DNA from: Cephalotus follicularis
Taxonomy: Eukaryota > Streptophyta > Magnoliopsida > Oxalidales > Cephalotaceae
DNA length: 64,000 nucleotides
Assembly (NCBI GenBank): GCA_001972305.1
Contig: BDDD01001597.1
Coordinates: 92,787-156,786, forward strand
Reading direction: 5' to 3'
The notes below the pieces were generated by a model. The model was not told the DNA's origin. It made no database searches and worked only from the letters and a program-made list of their open reading frames with translations. The position numbers and the translations under genes were made by a program. Shown here in pieces: positions 11,441 to 23,307 of this stretch. How positions within the stretch are numbered: the stretch's first letter is position 1; each line of letters starts with the position of its first letter.

Positions 11441-11467
11441 TACCAAGAAAATGATACATTAGTTATC

Positions 11468-12637
11468 CTATACCCGGTAGACACAAGGCTCATCATCCTC
11501 GATGATGTTGGGCTCGTCAGTACCTTCAATGAGAAAACCATATATCTCGGGCGCTGTTAAAATCCTATATGAACTCCTTGCTGAAGGAGTGCCGATGTGA
11601 GATATAATCTCATGCTGGGATCTAATCCCAACTGTGTCTCTAGAGGTACCAGCCTCTAATTCCTTTCCGTTCTGTGGTGTTTCTACCAATGGCAACTCCT
11701 CGAGTTCAATTTTGCTCCCATTGCTTCATGCGAGTAGGCATTCCTTCTCCAGGAAAATAGCAGTACGCAAAATAAACACCTTTTATTCGCTAGGATGGTA
11801 GAAATAATATCCCATAGTTTCCTTGGGATACCCCACAAACCGGCAATTATCTGATCGTGCCTCCAGCTTACCAGGTTCCAACCTTCTAACGTAATTTAGA
11901 TAGCCTCAATCCTTCAAATGGTTTATGCAGGGTTTCCTTCCTGTCCATACCTCGTATGGAGTGGAGGGAACGGATTTCGAAGGAATCCAGTTAAGGACAT
12001 ATGTAGTTGTTTCCAGTGCATAATCCCCAAAATAGGTAGGTAGGTCTGCAAAAGACGTCATGGATCGGACTATGTTCATCAAGGTCCGATTCCTCCGTTC
12101 GGACAAACCATTATGTTATGGCGTTCCTGGAGGGGTTCAATGTGAGAGAATCCCATTATCTCTAAGATAATCCTGGAACTCAGTAGACAGGTCCTCACGC
12201 CCTCGATGTGATCGAAGTGTTTTGATGGGCTTCACCGTTTGCTTATGTACTTCATTTCTAAATTCCTTGAACATCTCAAAGGAATCTGATTTGTGTCTCA
12301 TCAGTAACACATACCCATATCGTGACAAATCCTCGGTAAAAGTAATGAAGTAAATGTATCCTTATCGCGCATTGACTGACATAGGTCCATTGACGCTGGT
12401 GTGGATTAAAGCTAGTAAATCCACCGCCATCTCTCCATGATCGGAGAAGGGAGATTTGGTCATTTTTCCAAGCAAGCAAGATTCACATGTTGGAAGGGAC
12501 TCTAAGTCCTGGATGTCCAAAAGACCATCCTTAAACAACTTTGACATGCTTGCCTCTCTAGGATGACCCAATCTACAATGCCAAGTATAGGATTCATTAT
12601 TCTCTCTTTGTCTTTTAGTTCCTTGCTTGATTGACAA
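11468..12637 (-). pseudogene. Element I integrase (broken) and polyprotein linker
   Basis: Minus-strand copia integrase in pieces. Pre-integrase zinc finger WHCRLGHPREA...CESCLLGKMTKSPF (12362-12637); catalytic core 12137-12328 and 11906-12106, with SERRNRTLMNIVRSM carrying the third catalytic residue (Glu). The first Asp position reads HTSVNGPM and the second RSHRGREDL, so both catalytic aspartates appear substituted compared with the usual HxDVxGPM and RSDxGxE forms. The linker (11468-11695) ends EPNIIEDDEPCVYRV, the point where RT normally begins. RT is absent, and RNase H follows within about 30-60 bp. Confidence 0.88.
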
Positions 12638-14347
12638 TGTCAGGACCACGCTCCCGCTAATTCAATGGGACACGTGCCCTACCGGGGATGGCGCTCCACT
12701 TGCCAACAACCCTCCGAAGCTAATACTACCCAGGGAGAAAGCCTGGGCTGGGTTGGGCAGCAGTTAACTGGGCAGCCGGGGTAGAGGAGCTAACTTCTCT
12801 CTTGCACAAGCCCCGCTCAAAACTTAATACCAAAGCTCCAAACGCGCCATATCGCTTATGCCCTAAACCTTTATTTAACCAAGGCTCCAAAACGTTCCGC
12901 ATTACTTAAGCCCCACATGCTCCTCACATGGACTTAGCATAACGCGCAAAGCATCCCCGGGGAGAGCACACACATGTAACTCACGAGCATACTAACCAAC
13001 ATGCCTGGGGACACTCCTTGGCCTCGGGTCTTTCTCCTTCCCTGCCTAAAACATCCTGAGCCCAAGGTCTATAATGCTGCGCATAACAATGCTTGGGGAG
13101 AAACCCGCGCATGCCTCACGTCAACACTTAAACTCCCCCGGGGACACGCACAAAGTCCCCTGGCACCCCTGCTCAACCTACAACATAACTTAAACGTACA
13201 ATATAACTTAATACTAAACATCAAACATATGCCCGTCCTGGGCCTTCCTCTCACCAGCCTTACCTGAAAGAAACCTTACCCGGAGACAACCTATCTCCAC
13301 AGGTAACGCTCTACAAACATAAGGCAACCACCTTAGCCTTAACCATACTCTCCCGCTAAGCTCATCTTCACTACACAAGCCCGGGGACTCCCTAGCTCCC
13401 CTGCCAGGCCTGGAAACATAAAACTCAAAACATGAAACATTCACAAAAACACATGATAAACACATCTATGAACCTAAAACATACATATCAAAACTTGAAA
13501 TCATCAAACTAATACATATATCACCCCTGGCATGTATACGCTGCCTCCTCTAGCACACAAAACAATAACTTATCTTTACATATGAAAACTCTCAACTACT
13601 CTACTACAAAATAAGGGTAACATGACCCAAAGAATGCCCCATGCTATGCACTGCTAACGCCCAAGCTGACGTTCCCTGGCGCTGAGCTCAAAAACCACCT
13701 GGCTAGCTATGTACAGCAGGGCTGGAAGGTCTCCTCCGGCTGGCTGGTCTGCAAAATAGTCTGTGAGTGGATTAGTCCAACTAACTAAGTGAAGGACAAC
13801 AAAACATCCTCTGGTACATTCTTAAAATGAATGTGCTGAAAGAAAGCTTCTCATGAACATCAAAACTATCCCTACTGGGGAAAAGACTGTAGCAAAACAT
13901 ATGTCATGGCATACAATAAAGAAATGCTCAAAGTACTTGAAAGAAAAGCTTACTCTTTCTCTGCTTAGCTGGGTCTAGAACGTTCATATAAGCTGAAATA
14001 AAGTTAAGAGTACAACTCGTTAAAAGAAAGGTATCTGATAAAGAACTGGGGTCCTTCCCGGATAAACACCCGAGGAGAACAACTAAGCTAGGAACTAGCT
14101 TTTCTATGCAGATCTAGGTCGAAGCCTCCTGTTTACATGATATAATATACTTGCCAACCAATAGTGGCGCTGAGCTGATCTAGGCCGAAGCCTGCTTGGC
14201 AGTATCTGCCAAGAACCCATGGCTCCCTTCTGTGCTTACTATTGCTTTGCTTACTTGCTTATCTAGGCTAATGGCATTGCTGTCGCGGACTAAGTCCTCC
14301 TCTAGAAGACTTACTGAAAGGCTTTAATCTCTACTTTGGCAACTTAG

Positions 14348-14620
14348 CTCTGCTGTACTCAAACCCTAAACACTATCATAGACATTAGCATAAAGGAGAT
14401 CCAGGTAGGACCAGGGGATAGTCTCGCCCGGCTTCCTATCATAGACAATAGTAGACCGAGGAGGTTGGAGCTATGTACATAGTGCTCGGCTGCACTCATA
14501 CCCTAAACACCATCATAGACAATAGTGTAAAGGATATCCAGGTATGGAACCCGGGGGCAGAGTCGCTCGACTTCCAATCATAGACAATAGTTGGCCGAGG
14601 AGTTGGGTTGAGCACGTACG
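14348..14620. repeat. Two tandem copies of a ~135-bp unit in solo LTR P
   Basis: Both units contain a CTCAxACCCTAAACAC-like start, TATCCAGGTA or TCCAGGTA in the middle, and ATCATAGACAATAG followed by a CCGAGGAG-type end. Confidence 0.7.
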
Positions 14621-14981
14621 CGGTACCTTACTAGAAAGTGACTAATTCACCTGAAGAACTTGAGCTCTAGTGCTCGAGAAACTCTCTTTCCCACTTCTAT
14701 TAAGGGAAACATACAAAGATGCTAGGGAAAAGCAATTTCCCGTTAGAAAACTCTCACTGTACTGGAATGAAATCTGAAAGAGTTATCAAGGACATCATCA
14801 AGAACATCATGAAACAACTAGAAACATAGAAAGGATGACCCACTCACAGTTCTTGGCTGCGTTCTTACTGGCTTCCACTGGCAAGAACTTCTCCTCTATC
14901 TCCTCATCCGCTACTGCGCCTGGCTGCTTCTCCACTAAGATTGGAAAGCTTCGAACTGTTGTTCCCTTCCCATTCGTCAAT

Positions 14982-15017
14982 GAAGAAGAAGAAGAAGAAG
15001 AAGAAGAAGAAGAAGAA
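14982..15017 (+). repeat. (GAA)12 microsatellite
   Basis: Twelve uninterrupted GAA triplets inside solo LTR P. They create a Glu-run in a spurious ORF. Confidence 0.98.
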
Positions 15018-15318
15018 CCAAAGCTCTCTCTCTCACTCTAAAACTCTAAAAACTCTAATATGCAGATACTAAAGAAAGGAAAGACCACAACTCCCAACAT
15101 AAGCAGTCATTTGCCTTGGGATTTGGAAGCTTCCCCAACAAGCTTTGCACTTAAGTCCCGTAACTATCACTAATCATGCTTTATACTTGGGCTTATAACA
15201 CTAAACAACACTTAACCTTCCTCTCCTATTCAATTAAGTCCAAAGCCCATAAAAACAATTATTCTCCTAGAAAAAGTTCTCTTAGGCTCCCAAGGAAGCT
15301 ACGGGGCGTTACAGACAA

Positions 15319-15710
15319 TGCCATATTGTGATCGTTGTTCAAAACATAAATCCCATTTTCTATATGTCGATCACATATAAAAATGTTTTCACTAGACAAA
15401 AGAGAACAACCATAAACATTAAAATTACGCTCCATGCCCAATTTATTAAAGGTAAAACACCAACAATGTTCCGTATTAAGATCTCAAAACAACAGGGATT
15501 CAAACTGATTACAAAACCACTGGGAAAATACAAATCATAAATTCCGACAACTCTTGTGATGATCCTTGATCCATCACCCAGTCGTAGGTCCACTGCATCT
15601 CCAGCTCTAAGTTGTCTTACGCTTCTTAGACCCTGCCAAGAATTGCAAATATTAGTACCACAACAAGTGTCTAACACTCAAGTAGAACTAATATTATAAG
15701 CTACATTAAT
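15319..15710 (-). pseudogene. Element I protease region
   Basis: Minus-strand frame 15360-15677 begins MLDTCCGTNICNSWQGLRSV. Copia proteases carry a DTGCGTHIC-like motif here, so the catalytic DTG reads DTC and the His is Asn. The following LRAGDAVDLRLGDGSRI matches the usual G(D)AVxLxLGDGS segment. Continuation towards integrase is cut by solo LTR P at 15313. The ORF tail is out of frame. Inactive. Confidence 0.75.
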
Positions 15711-16304
15711 CTAATTCATGTAGGTACCTGAAGCAGAGGCACCAGTAGTGGAAGCAAGAAACTCCTTGTAGTCCCTTTTCCAATGTCCTGAATTTTCACA
15801 GAAGAAACAAGTCCTCTTCCTCTTAAGCCATTGTATCCTACTCTTAGCAGCACCCCTTTGACCAAGCGACCTCTCCATTAGGGTCTTATCGTTGGAACTA
15901 TCCCTCGTAGAGGTGGTACCATCAAATGGAAAAGGCTTTATAGACGATTCCAACCCATCAAGGTCAAAATCTACCTCATCAGTACAGTGTGCCATACAAC
16001 TCCTTGAGTTGCATCAGTATGGCAAGTAAGGGCTATAAATACTCACATTGCCTTTGCAATTCAGGCATCATGCCTTCAATCTCTAGGTAACGTGCTCGGT
16101 CATTGTGGAACCACCACTTGGCCACCATAGTCTTGTGGTCCCCTGATGGGTTGGTACCTAGTACCGGGGGGGTTCCTCAATCAAAACATGAGAAACATTT
16201 AAGCTTCCTAAAATAAGAAGCAAATTGCGCTGCCAATCTAGGAAATTTGGCCCAGCCAGGTTTTCAGTCTCTAAGACTTTTGCAATTGCGACACTATCAG
16301 ACAT
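15711..16304 (-). pseudogene. Element I gag (broken)
   Basis: Gag begins at an ATG at 16304 (MSDSVAIAKVLETENLAGPN), the usual copia start in which a conserved N-terminal segment binds around a Trp (NFLDWQRNL). It stops after about 48 codons near 16160. A second segment (about 16000-16150) reads HKTMVAKWWFHNDRARYLEI, then LQRQCEYL and a stop, then LMQLKELYGTL. The C-terminal frame (15711-15995) holds one zinc knuckle, CFFCENSGHWKRDYKEF, whose last Cys is replaced by Tyr. The central capsid region is deleted between LKELYGTL and the knuckle. Confidence 0.82.
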
Positions 16305-18093
16305 TTTTAGCAAAGTATATAACTCAACCTACAGGAAACAATAAAGAGATTATTAGCAAATATTATATTTTCCAGTTTCCATGTTACTACCATAACACTT
16401 GGTCTTTAGTGCTTATGGTTCCTCCCACTATTCTAATCGTATCTCGCACCTCCACGTGGAATTCGGGAGATCTAATATCCTAGTGGGGATTGGAATCTAC
16501 CTCAGCATATCATGGCCTCAGCTTTAGCATGAAAAACCATAACACCCAAGATAGGTAGGCTCACCTGCCAATTTACACAGCTCGGGATCTAATCCCACAT
16601 GCTTGTGTGAGATCCAATCATAGCTTCGGCCTACCAGCTCAATATGACCTCAGCTTTAGCATGACAAACCATTAGAGCAGCATAAGTCTATACCCACAGT
16701 CCTCAAAGTAATACACATGTTTTGACACCCATACGTTTACGTGCCCAAGTGCAAAACATTGTGATTTCCTTGGAGTATCTAACACTGACGCTGACATGAC
16801 ACTAAACAGACCGCAAACCTTAGCTTTAATGCCACTCAACGAGAACAATGGAAGGCCACGTCGGGTCATTCTAAGTGTCACTGGCGTTATGACTTATTAT
16901 TTAAAATCATGGAAGAATTTTAGGTCTCACATTTTAATTAAGCCGATCAATTAATTAATTCATTGGTTGTCTTAGCGAAACCCAATTAATTACAGCTTAC
17001 ATGCACTGACGGTATTGGACCAATTGTCCAACACATGCATCCAAAGAACAACTTAAAATATGGTTAGGCTTGGGACAATTCTATAGTGATCCATACGAGC
17101 CAATGTGATCACTGGGTCTCCTAGGTGAACTATTTAATTCTACTTGATTATAAAGAGCACCATGCATCCATGGGCTTAATCTTGGTCTTGTAACTTCCTT
17201 GATGTTCCTCTCCTTCGATTCTCCTCCAAGTGCTTACAAAGCTTTTAATAAAATTTACATTTAAATTTTAAAGAAAAGAATCTATCCTAGAGAGGAAATA
17301 AATACAAGAAATTAAGGTGCACGCAGGCCACCAAATTACAAACCCAATAAATAATAAAGCATATTTAAACATCCATAAAAGAAACGAAAAAAAACTAGGT
17401 CCTGCCTCATAGCCTACCATCATGCTTATCACATCCAAAAAAATATCTAATATAATTTTTGAATAAAACAAATAAACCTTTTAATTTTTGATGGCTAGTT
17501 GAATCAAAATGGCATTTATTGGTATAACTCCCACTAGATTAATTAAAATCCAGTATCCACAGGGATTGCATACCAAATTAATCCAAAGTTATGATCCACC
17601 AATTATGGATCACCATTATGCAAGGAATAATCAAAATGTGTTAATAAAATTTTAATTTATAAAATCAAATCCCGTTTCCTTTCTTGTCACCATGACAAAA
17701 ATGGATGTTTCCATTTCCTGTTTGCATAATTTATGCATCCAATGATGTGATCCACAAAATGTGGATCACCATTAAGCCAGCAAAAATGGAAAACATGTTA
17801 ATGGGATTTCATTCCATGAATACAAATCCTGTTTTCCATCTTTTGCGCCATATCCATTTCTAATAGAAATGACTTATGGCTTTTCCATTTTGATATTGCA
17901 TTTTCTCGTCGAAAGCATCGATACCTTATCCTAAGCATCGACGGTTACCAGCTAAGCATCGACGCTAACGTCGACGCTTTATGTAACCAGCTGCGCGTTA
18001 GATAAAGCATCATTTCCCAAACCACTAAGCTTTGACGCTCAACGCAAAGCGCCAACACTCAAGGTTTTCTTTCAGCGCTTAACGCATACCGTT
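16305..18093 (-). other. Element I untranslated leader (distal part)
   Basis: No ORF with recognisable domain. It contains a pair of direct repeats around CCTCAGCTTTAGCATGA (about 16514 and 16650), AT-rich sequence, and a GTCGAC-type array near 17908-18093. With 20710-20883 it makes a leader of almost 2 kb, longer than usual for copia, so part of it may be another degraded insertion. Confidence 0.5.
17908..18093. repeat. GTCGAC-type module array in element I leader
   Basis: Five or more copies of AAGCATCGACGGTT / AACGTCGACGCTTT-like modules. The array is split by solo LTR S and continues at about 20710-20805, where two copies of the perfect palindrome AACCGTCGACGGTT or a one-base variant occur. 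Confidence 0.7.
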
Positions 18094-18193
18094 TGTGATG
18101 ACCCGAATTTCCATTACATATATTAATTTATGGAAAGATGATTTCTATTGTGTGATTGGCAAATATTTCAAGGGACCCGTAGTATGACCCTAC

Positions 18194-18440
18194 GCTCAGG
18201 GGGAAATTCTGGCTTAAGCACCGACGGTTCCAGGTAAAGAGTCGACGCTTTGGAGGCAACCGACGACTCTCCAAATGCAAACATCGACGATTTGAAGTCA
18301 AGTGTGTCAGTTGACCTGGCGGAGACTTAAAGTGACAACGCTTTGTAGGAAAGCGTAAGCGCTTTAGTCGGGATAGAAGTTGTAGACCTCGGTATAAGGC
18401 CGTGACCGGCGATGCTGACGGATAAAGAGTCGATGCTTTG
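18194..18440. repeat. GTCGAC-type module array in solo LTR S
   Basis: Modules such as ACCGACGGTT, AGAGTCGACGCTTT, AACCGACGACTC, AACATCGACGATTT and GAGTCGATGCTTT lie 100-345 bp from the LTR start, as in element A. Confidence 0.7.
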
Positions 18441-19192
18441 CCCTGTGTCAGGTGCAGAATTCTAGCTTTTTATCCCGTTTCGGAGGAATTAAATGGATCG
18501 AGGGACACGTGTCAAGAAAGTGATGTAAGACTTATGTTTTTATTCTGGAAAGGGGTAGGTGGCATTATTGGATTTGATGGAATTCCATCACATGGGCTGC
18601 TAAGGAGGCAAGCTCACATGGGTGAGGTCATGGATGACACCATGCAAGCTTGGCCTCCAAGTTTGCCTCTCCTATATATGTATGTCCAATTTCAGCTAAT
18701 GAAGGGTTGCTTTTCTGCTGATATTAGAGAGGAGGATGCTAGGGAGAGAAGAAGGGAAGGAGATCAAGTGAGGTAAGGAAATTCTATACCCATTTTATCA
18801 AAGTTATTCCTTTGTTTTACTTCAAAATTATGCAGCAGATAGTTTTATTGATATCCTGCTCATTTCATGATGAAATTTCAAATGGTTGAATGTTTTGAAA
18901 ACCTTAAGATGTATAATTTAACTGTTATGTTTTATGCATCTTGAAATTCTGTTGAATTGTTGATGAAAAGCCATGTTTTCGTCTACTGCTCAGGTGCTGT
19001 TTTCAAAGGGAAACTGCAACTTTAAAAATTCATTGCAGCTTCGTTTCTCAATGGAATTTTATGATTTTTATCTCTATGGATTCATTCAGATGTCTACTTT
19101 AACTTTTATGTTTTACATTTTTCAGGAAAGAGTTTATTTCTATATGAAATTTCTATTTTAGAAAAGTTATGCAAAGCTGTTTTATAATGGTT

Positions 19193-19440
19193 TTTGAGTT
19201 AATTTCTCAAAGTGATGAGAAATGTTTTACGAATGCATTTGAGTTAAGCACTCAAATGAAATGAAGGTTTCTACATGAGAAACCAGTTTTAGAAATTTTT
19301 TACGATGATATTTTATTAATGCTTTGAGCTGATCACTCAAGGTATTAAGAAAGAATTATGAAATGGTTTTATGAATGCATTTGAGTTAATTACTCAAATG
19401 AAGAGAAATGTGTTATGAATGCTTTGAGCTGGTCACTCAA
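19193..19440 (+). repeat. Cluster of five short palindromes in solo LTR S
   Basis: Five imperfect inverted repeats of the form (A/C)TTTGAG(T/C)T(A/G)NNNxCTCAAA(T/G): near 19193, 19237, 19321, 19378 and 19420. Each would form a 7-8 bp stem. Element A's LTRs show two of these at 2034-2135 and 9444-9540. The arms cover the same sequence on both strands. Confidence 0.85.
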
Positions 19441-20709
19441 AGTATTAGGAAATGTTTTATGAAATATTTTATGAATTGAATGAACAACTACTGGATTGCG
19501 ATCCACTGAGGATTAATCTCGTAAAGATTAATGAATGAACCAAAGGAAAGAATCCAAGATGGATTAATGTTAATGGAGTGTAAAGTGCTCACGAGCATGC
19601 ATGTGATGTAAGGAAAGTAATCGGGGAGTGCACAATGCCCCAGTGAAGTGGTGTGAAAGGGTTCATTAAAGGTTCGCGACCATTAAGTTTTATGAAATGT
19701 TCTGTTTCAGGAGATATGAACAGAAAAAGTGTTTTAAAGATGTTTTGTTTATGAATGTGAAGAAAATGATTTTACTTGATGTTTTCAAGTATGGCTGTGA
19801 TACAAGCCAAAAGAAAGTATGATTGGAAAACGTTTTTGATTGTTTTCAAGTATGTCGGTGTTATACACCAGGAAATGCATGATTTTAGAAATGTTTCGAT
19901 TTTATGAAAGTTATCCAAAAAAAAACGGATTTCGATAGTGCAATGTTCTAGTTTTATAAAACTAGAAGAAGATTTTCAACAATGTTTTGAAATGTATGAG
20001 CTGGAAACGTTTTGATAAAGATTATCAAAAATAACGGGTTTCGATAATGGTTTATGACAATGTTTCTTACGGGGATCTTTAAAGCTCAATCCTTTTAATG
20101 TCTTGTTTTCAAACAAACCTTCCAGGAAATGTTGAACGTGAAGTTGCGAGCTGTAGAGGAAGTTCACAAAAGAAGCGTAAGGAAAGGAAGTATGATATGC
20201 TATGCAGTTATGTTTTAATGTCATGTGTTAATGTTTTCTGCTGTGTAATGTTTTATGATAGATGCTGTATATATGTGAATGTATAGAAACAAATGCTATA
20301 GATTATGATGTTTTTATGTAAGATGATGATATCAAAAGTTATTGAACATACTTGAGAGTATGAGAAGTTAATGATAAATGTGAGTGTATGATTGTTTTAT
20401 GATAAGTTTATGTTTTTCCGCTGTGAAAGGTTACATGTTAAGTGATGTACAAGTGCAAAGGTATTAGAAATGATCATGATAATGAGAATATAACATTTTG
20501 AAATTGGTGTTCAAAAGATGTAAGCATTTGTGATCCTGTGAAGTTATTGAGTAATAATGTTAGGTTTTAAATCTAAGTCAAGATTAAAAGATATGAAATG
20601 GATCATTAAATGGTTAAACGATTTGATGGTCAAAGGTCACACCCACGTAACGCACCGATCTTCAGAGCTCGCTTTGAGCTTAAAGTGGACTCGGGTCGGG
20701 GGCGCTACA

Positions 20710-20883
20710 CCGTTAGTGCTTAGCAGCAATCCATCAGCGCTTACGACTAACCTCTAGTGCTTAACCTGTAACTGTCGACGGTTTATGCGAAACCGTCGAC
20801 GGTTATTGAATATCAGCCACGAATTTTTATCCAAAACAGCCACCAAAAACAAAAAACAATGTTTAACTTGGGTTGATTAGTAC
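20710..20883 (-). other. Element I leader (proximal part)
   Basis: Continuation of the element I leader on the other side of solo LTR S, between the target duplication CCGTT and the PBS. It holds more GTCGAC-type modules and no ORF. Confidence 0.65.
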
Positions 20884-20895
20884 GCTCTAATACCA
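20884..20895 (-). other. Element I primer-binding site (tRNA-iMet-like)
   Basis: Minus-strand TGGTATTAGAGC two bases inside the 5' LTR end TTCTTACA. One transition separates it from the standard TGGTATCAGAGC. Confidence 0.8.
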
Positions 20896-20897
20896 AT

Positions 20898-23307
20898 TGT
20901 AAGAACAAAAACGAGTATATAGTTGTTTTAGGCGTTAAGTGCATAGGATGTATAACTTTAATTTTCATTAAAGCGGCTCTATAACAAAAACATCCCATAA
21001 ACTAACTCCATAAACAAATACAAACAACCTAGGATCGCTAATCAACAGCCCAGATAAAAAATATAATCAAACATAGAAGGATAGAGATTATACCAAGCAA
21101 CCAACTCCTTCCTTCAAGTTTCCGTTCTTCGACTTGAAGCTTTTACTCAGGAACGAACAGCAGCGGAATAACCAATGTAAAACAATTCCTATATATCTAA
21201 TCCTAATCTGGGATTAATACAGGGAATGTAATACTCAATGAAAGTACTACACCACCTTTAATAATCAAGTAGTGGTGTTTAAAGACAATGGTATGTGACT
21301 TTCTCTTTTCTCCCTTTTGTTTTGTTCTACACTAAGAACCAAAACCAATTCAATTCTCTCATTTCAAAAATCGTTTTTTCACCGATGTAACAAGTCTTCA
21401 CACATGAAAAACCTATTCTCACTTTTCTCTTTATGCACTCTAGCATTAAGAGTCATGATCCATTCAAATATGGATCACATTAAAGCCATCACTCAATAAA
21501 AGTTATGAATGGATTTCATTCCTATAATGAGAATCCCTTTCCTTTTATTGGTGTCATGTCTAACAAGTTTCCATACCATGAAAACGTGTTCTTGCATGAC
21601 ATGAGGCTTTCCGAGTTTGCTGTTGCATGACACACGTACTGCCATATTGGTTATCTAATAACCATAACAAGTTAATGTTATATATGGCAGCCAATGATGT
21701 GATCTCTCTTCTCTATATGCTATTCAAGCATCAAAAGATATGATCCACCAAATGTGGATCATCATCATGTCTAAAAAATAATGAAAACATGTCAAAGGGA
21801 TCTCATTCCTTGAATAGAGATCTTGTTTCCTTTCTTTGGTGCCATGATTCATGTGTTACCATATCCATATGGTTTTACCAAGTTGCAGTTGCTTGACATA
21901 CAAAATGTCTAAGCATAGAAGACGCGTTGTGATCATTTCCTTTAAGAAGAAAACATGTTATGTCAAATAAAGGTTGTCTAACAACCAAAAACACGTTGCT
22001 CTTCATGCAACCAATGAGAAGAGAAAGCTTAGCATGCAAACAACCAATGCATGAGAGAGATTGAGAGATAAAATAATAATCCAATTGTTATTTAATACCA
22101 AAATCATATTAGTATGTTCCGTCAACTAATTAGTCACGTAACTTCACTAATACACCACAATATATAACATGTGCCATACACATTATAAAACAATACGATA
22201 TATGTATCTGAGACATATACTCATGAGGCGGGACCCGAAAGTCCGGAATTAATCGGTAACGATGGTGTGTTACTAAGACACCTAGCTCTTAAGTAAAATT
22301 ACCATAAATAGTCCTTGAGTACTTTTAAGACCCGGAACATGTGACTATCACATTCCAGACGTGTAAATTAATCCCCTGATTAATTTCCACAATTAAGTCC
22401 GTTTTCGATACATCCGATACTTTATCCCGATGACAGTTACCGTGTACTATAATCCCTCGTCATCCACGGCTCCGATCACGGCCTAGGGTAAGGATACGTG
22501 TCAACCCTAGATATGCCTGTATCTGTAATCCGTATTTTACCATCATGACTATCGACAAGCCTTTCCGAAAACCCTAGGTTCCAGCTCGCCGTAACCTGGC
22601 CAGGTATTTCAAAGTCCATAATGTAGACAGATACTATAGAGCCAATCACCCTTACATCGGGTGTGACGATCCCATGTTGCGCAATCACTTACATTTCCAT
22701 AAATCCTGCAGGACCCAAAAACTACCTGTTTACAAATCCCACAAAAAAACTGGGTAGGGCATAAATCAAAGTCAGACAATTTCTATGTAATGCACAGTAG
22801 CCGCTCAGGTCTAAGGATCAGACAAGTCCATCAAGAACTTGCTAAACTTGTAGAGTCTATACACTACTGCCCCAGATGGGAATCTCTACCGACACGGGAT
22901 ATGTGACCATCCAAGTAGAATTCCCATGGAGGGTCATGTTCTGTGTTCATGCTCCAAGCACGCACCCCACATTAGCTTAAGGGTTCAACCCAAGTGGCAA
23001 TGAGATACTCCACCCTCCCATTCGCGAGAGCAAGCACAATATGGCAAGTCTGTCCGCTTCACAAATGCCCTAAATAAGTGAACCTATGACTTGGAACAGT
23101 TTAGTCACAGGGAATAAGGAAGTCGCTCTCATAGCCCTAGGCTCGACAACCAACCCTTTGATGTGACAGGGCACCATATATGTAAGTTGTGTCATGCTTC
23201 AATTATGTGATAAAACTTACCAATAATTAAATACAATTTGCACAGTGTAACAGAGTATGAGTACATCCAACCACCTATTGGCTTGATGGGTCACACTCTC
23301 TCTAACA
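20898..23307 (-). repeat. Element I 5' LTR
   Basis: Minus strand begins TGTTAGAGAGAGTGTGACC at 23307 and ends TTTTTGTTCTTACA at 20898, directly before the PBS. The start matches the 3' LTR at 11049. At 2410 bp it is long for a copia LTR. It contains no coding sequence I recognise. Confidence 0.85.

Larger units (their letters stand above)
12638..15313 (-). mobile_element. Solo LTR P inside element I
   Basis: 2676-bp solo LTR. Minus strand begins TGTAACGCCCCGTAG at 15313 and ends GGTCCTGACA at 12638. It is flanked by perfect 5-bp duplications GACAA (12633-12637 and 15314-15318), so it is a full insertion reduced to one LTR by LTR-LTR recombination. It splits element I between protease and integrase. 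It contains a direct duplication of about 135 bp (14348-14490 and 14491-14620, marked by CATAGACAATAG) and a GAA microsatellite. LTR fragment N (32520-34836) is a diverged relative. Confidence 0.93.
18094..20709 (+). mobile_element. Solo LTR S (A family, plus orientation)
   Basis: 2616-bp solo LTR beginning TGTGATGACCCGAATTTCC and ending GGGGGCGCTACA, with perfect 5-bp duplications CCGTT (18089-18093 and 20710-20714). The first 100 bp are near identical to the reverse complement of 10880-10983, including CCCGTAGTATGACCCTACGC, so it is the same family as A inserted in the opposite direction. It is about 300-400 bp longer than the LTRs of A, partly by expansion of palindromic repeats at 19193-19440. 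A TATATA-containing promoter-like segment lies near 18670. Confidence 0.95.
10984..23307 (-). mobile_element. Element I: Ty1/copia element interrupted by three insertions
   Basis: Minus-strand copia with 5' LTR (20898-23307), PBS, long leader, gag (16304-15711), protease, integrase and RNase H, then PPT and the start of the 3' LTR (11049 downward). Integrase lies before RNase H, the copia gene order. The RT domain is missing. It is split by solo LTR P (12638-15313) and solo LTR S (18094-20709), and its 3' LTR is broken by element A. The right edge abuts part of LTR K, so I probably inserted into K's 3' LTR. Its left end is lost. Confidence 0.85.

Noticed and set aside
15253-15441. Short minus-strand ORF starting in solo LTR P
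   Set aside because: It crosses the junction of P with element I; the part right of 15318 is copia protease-integrase remnant and the rest is LTR.
18438-18776. 112-codon plus-strand ORF in solo LTR S
   Set aside because: No domain, no equivalent open frame in the two LTRs of element A, and located in a non-coding LTR.
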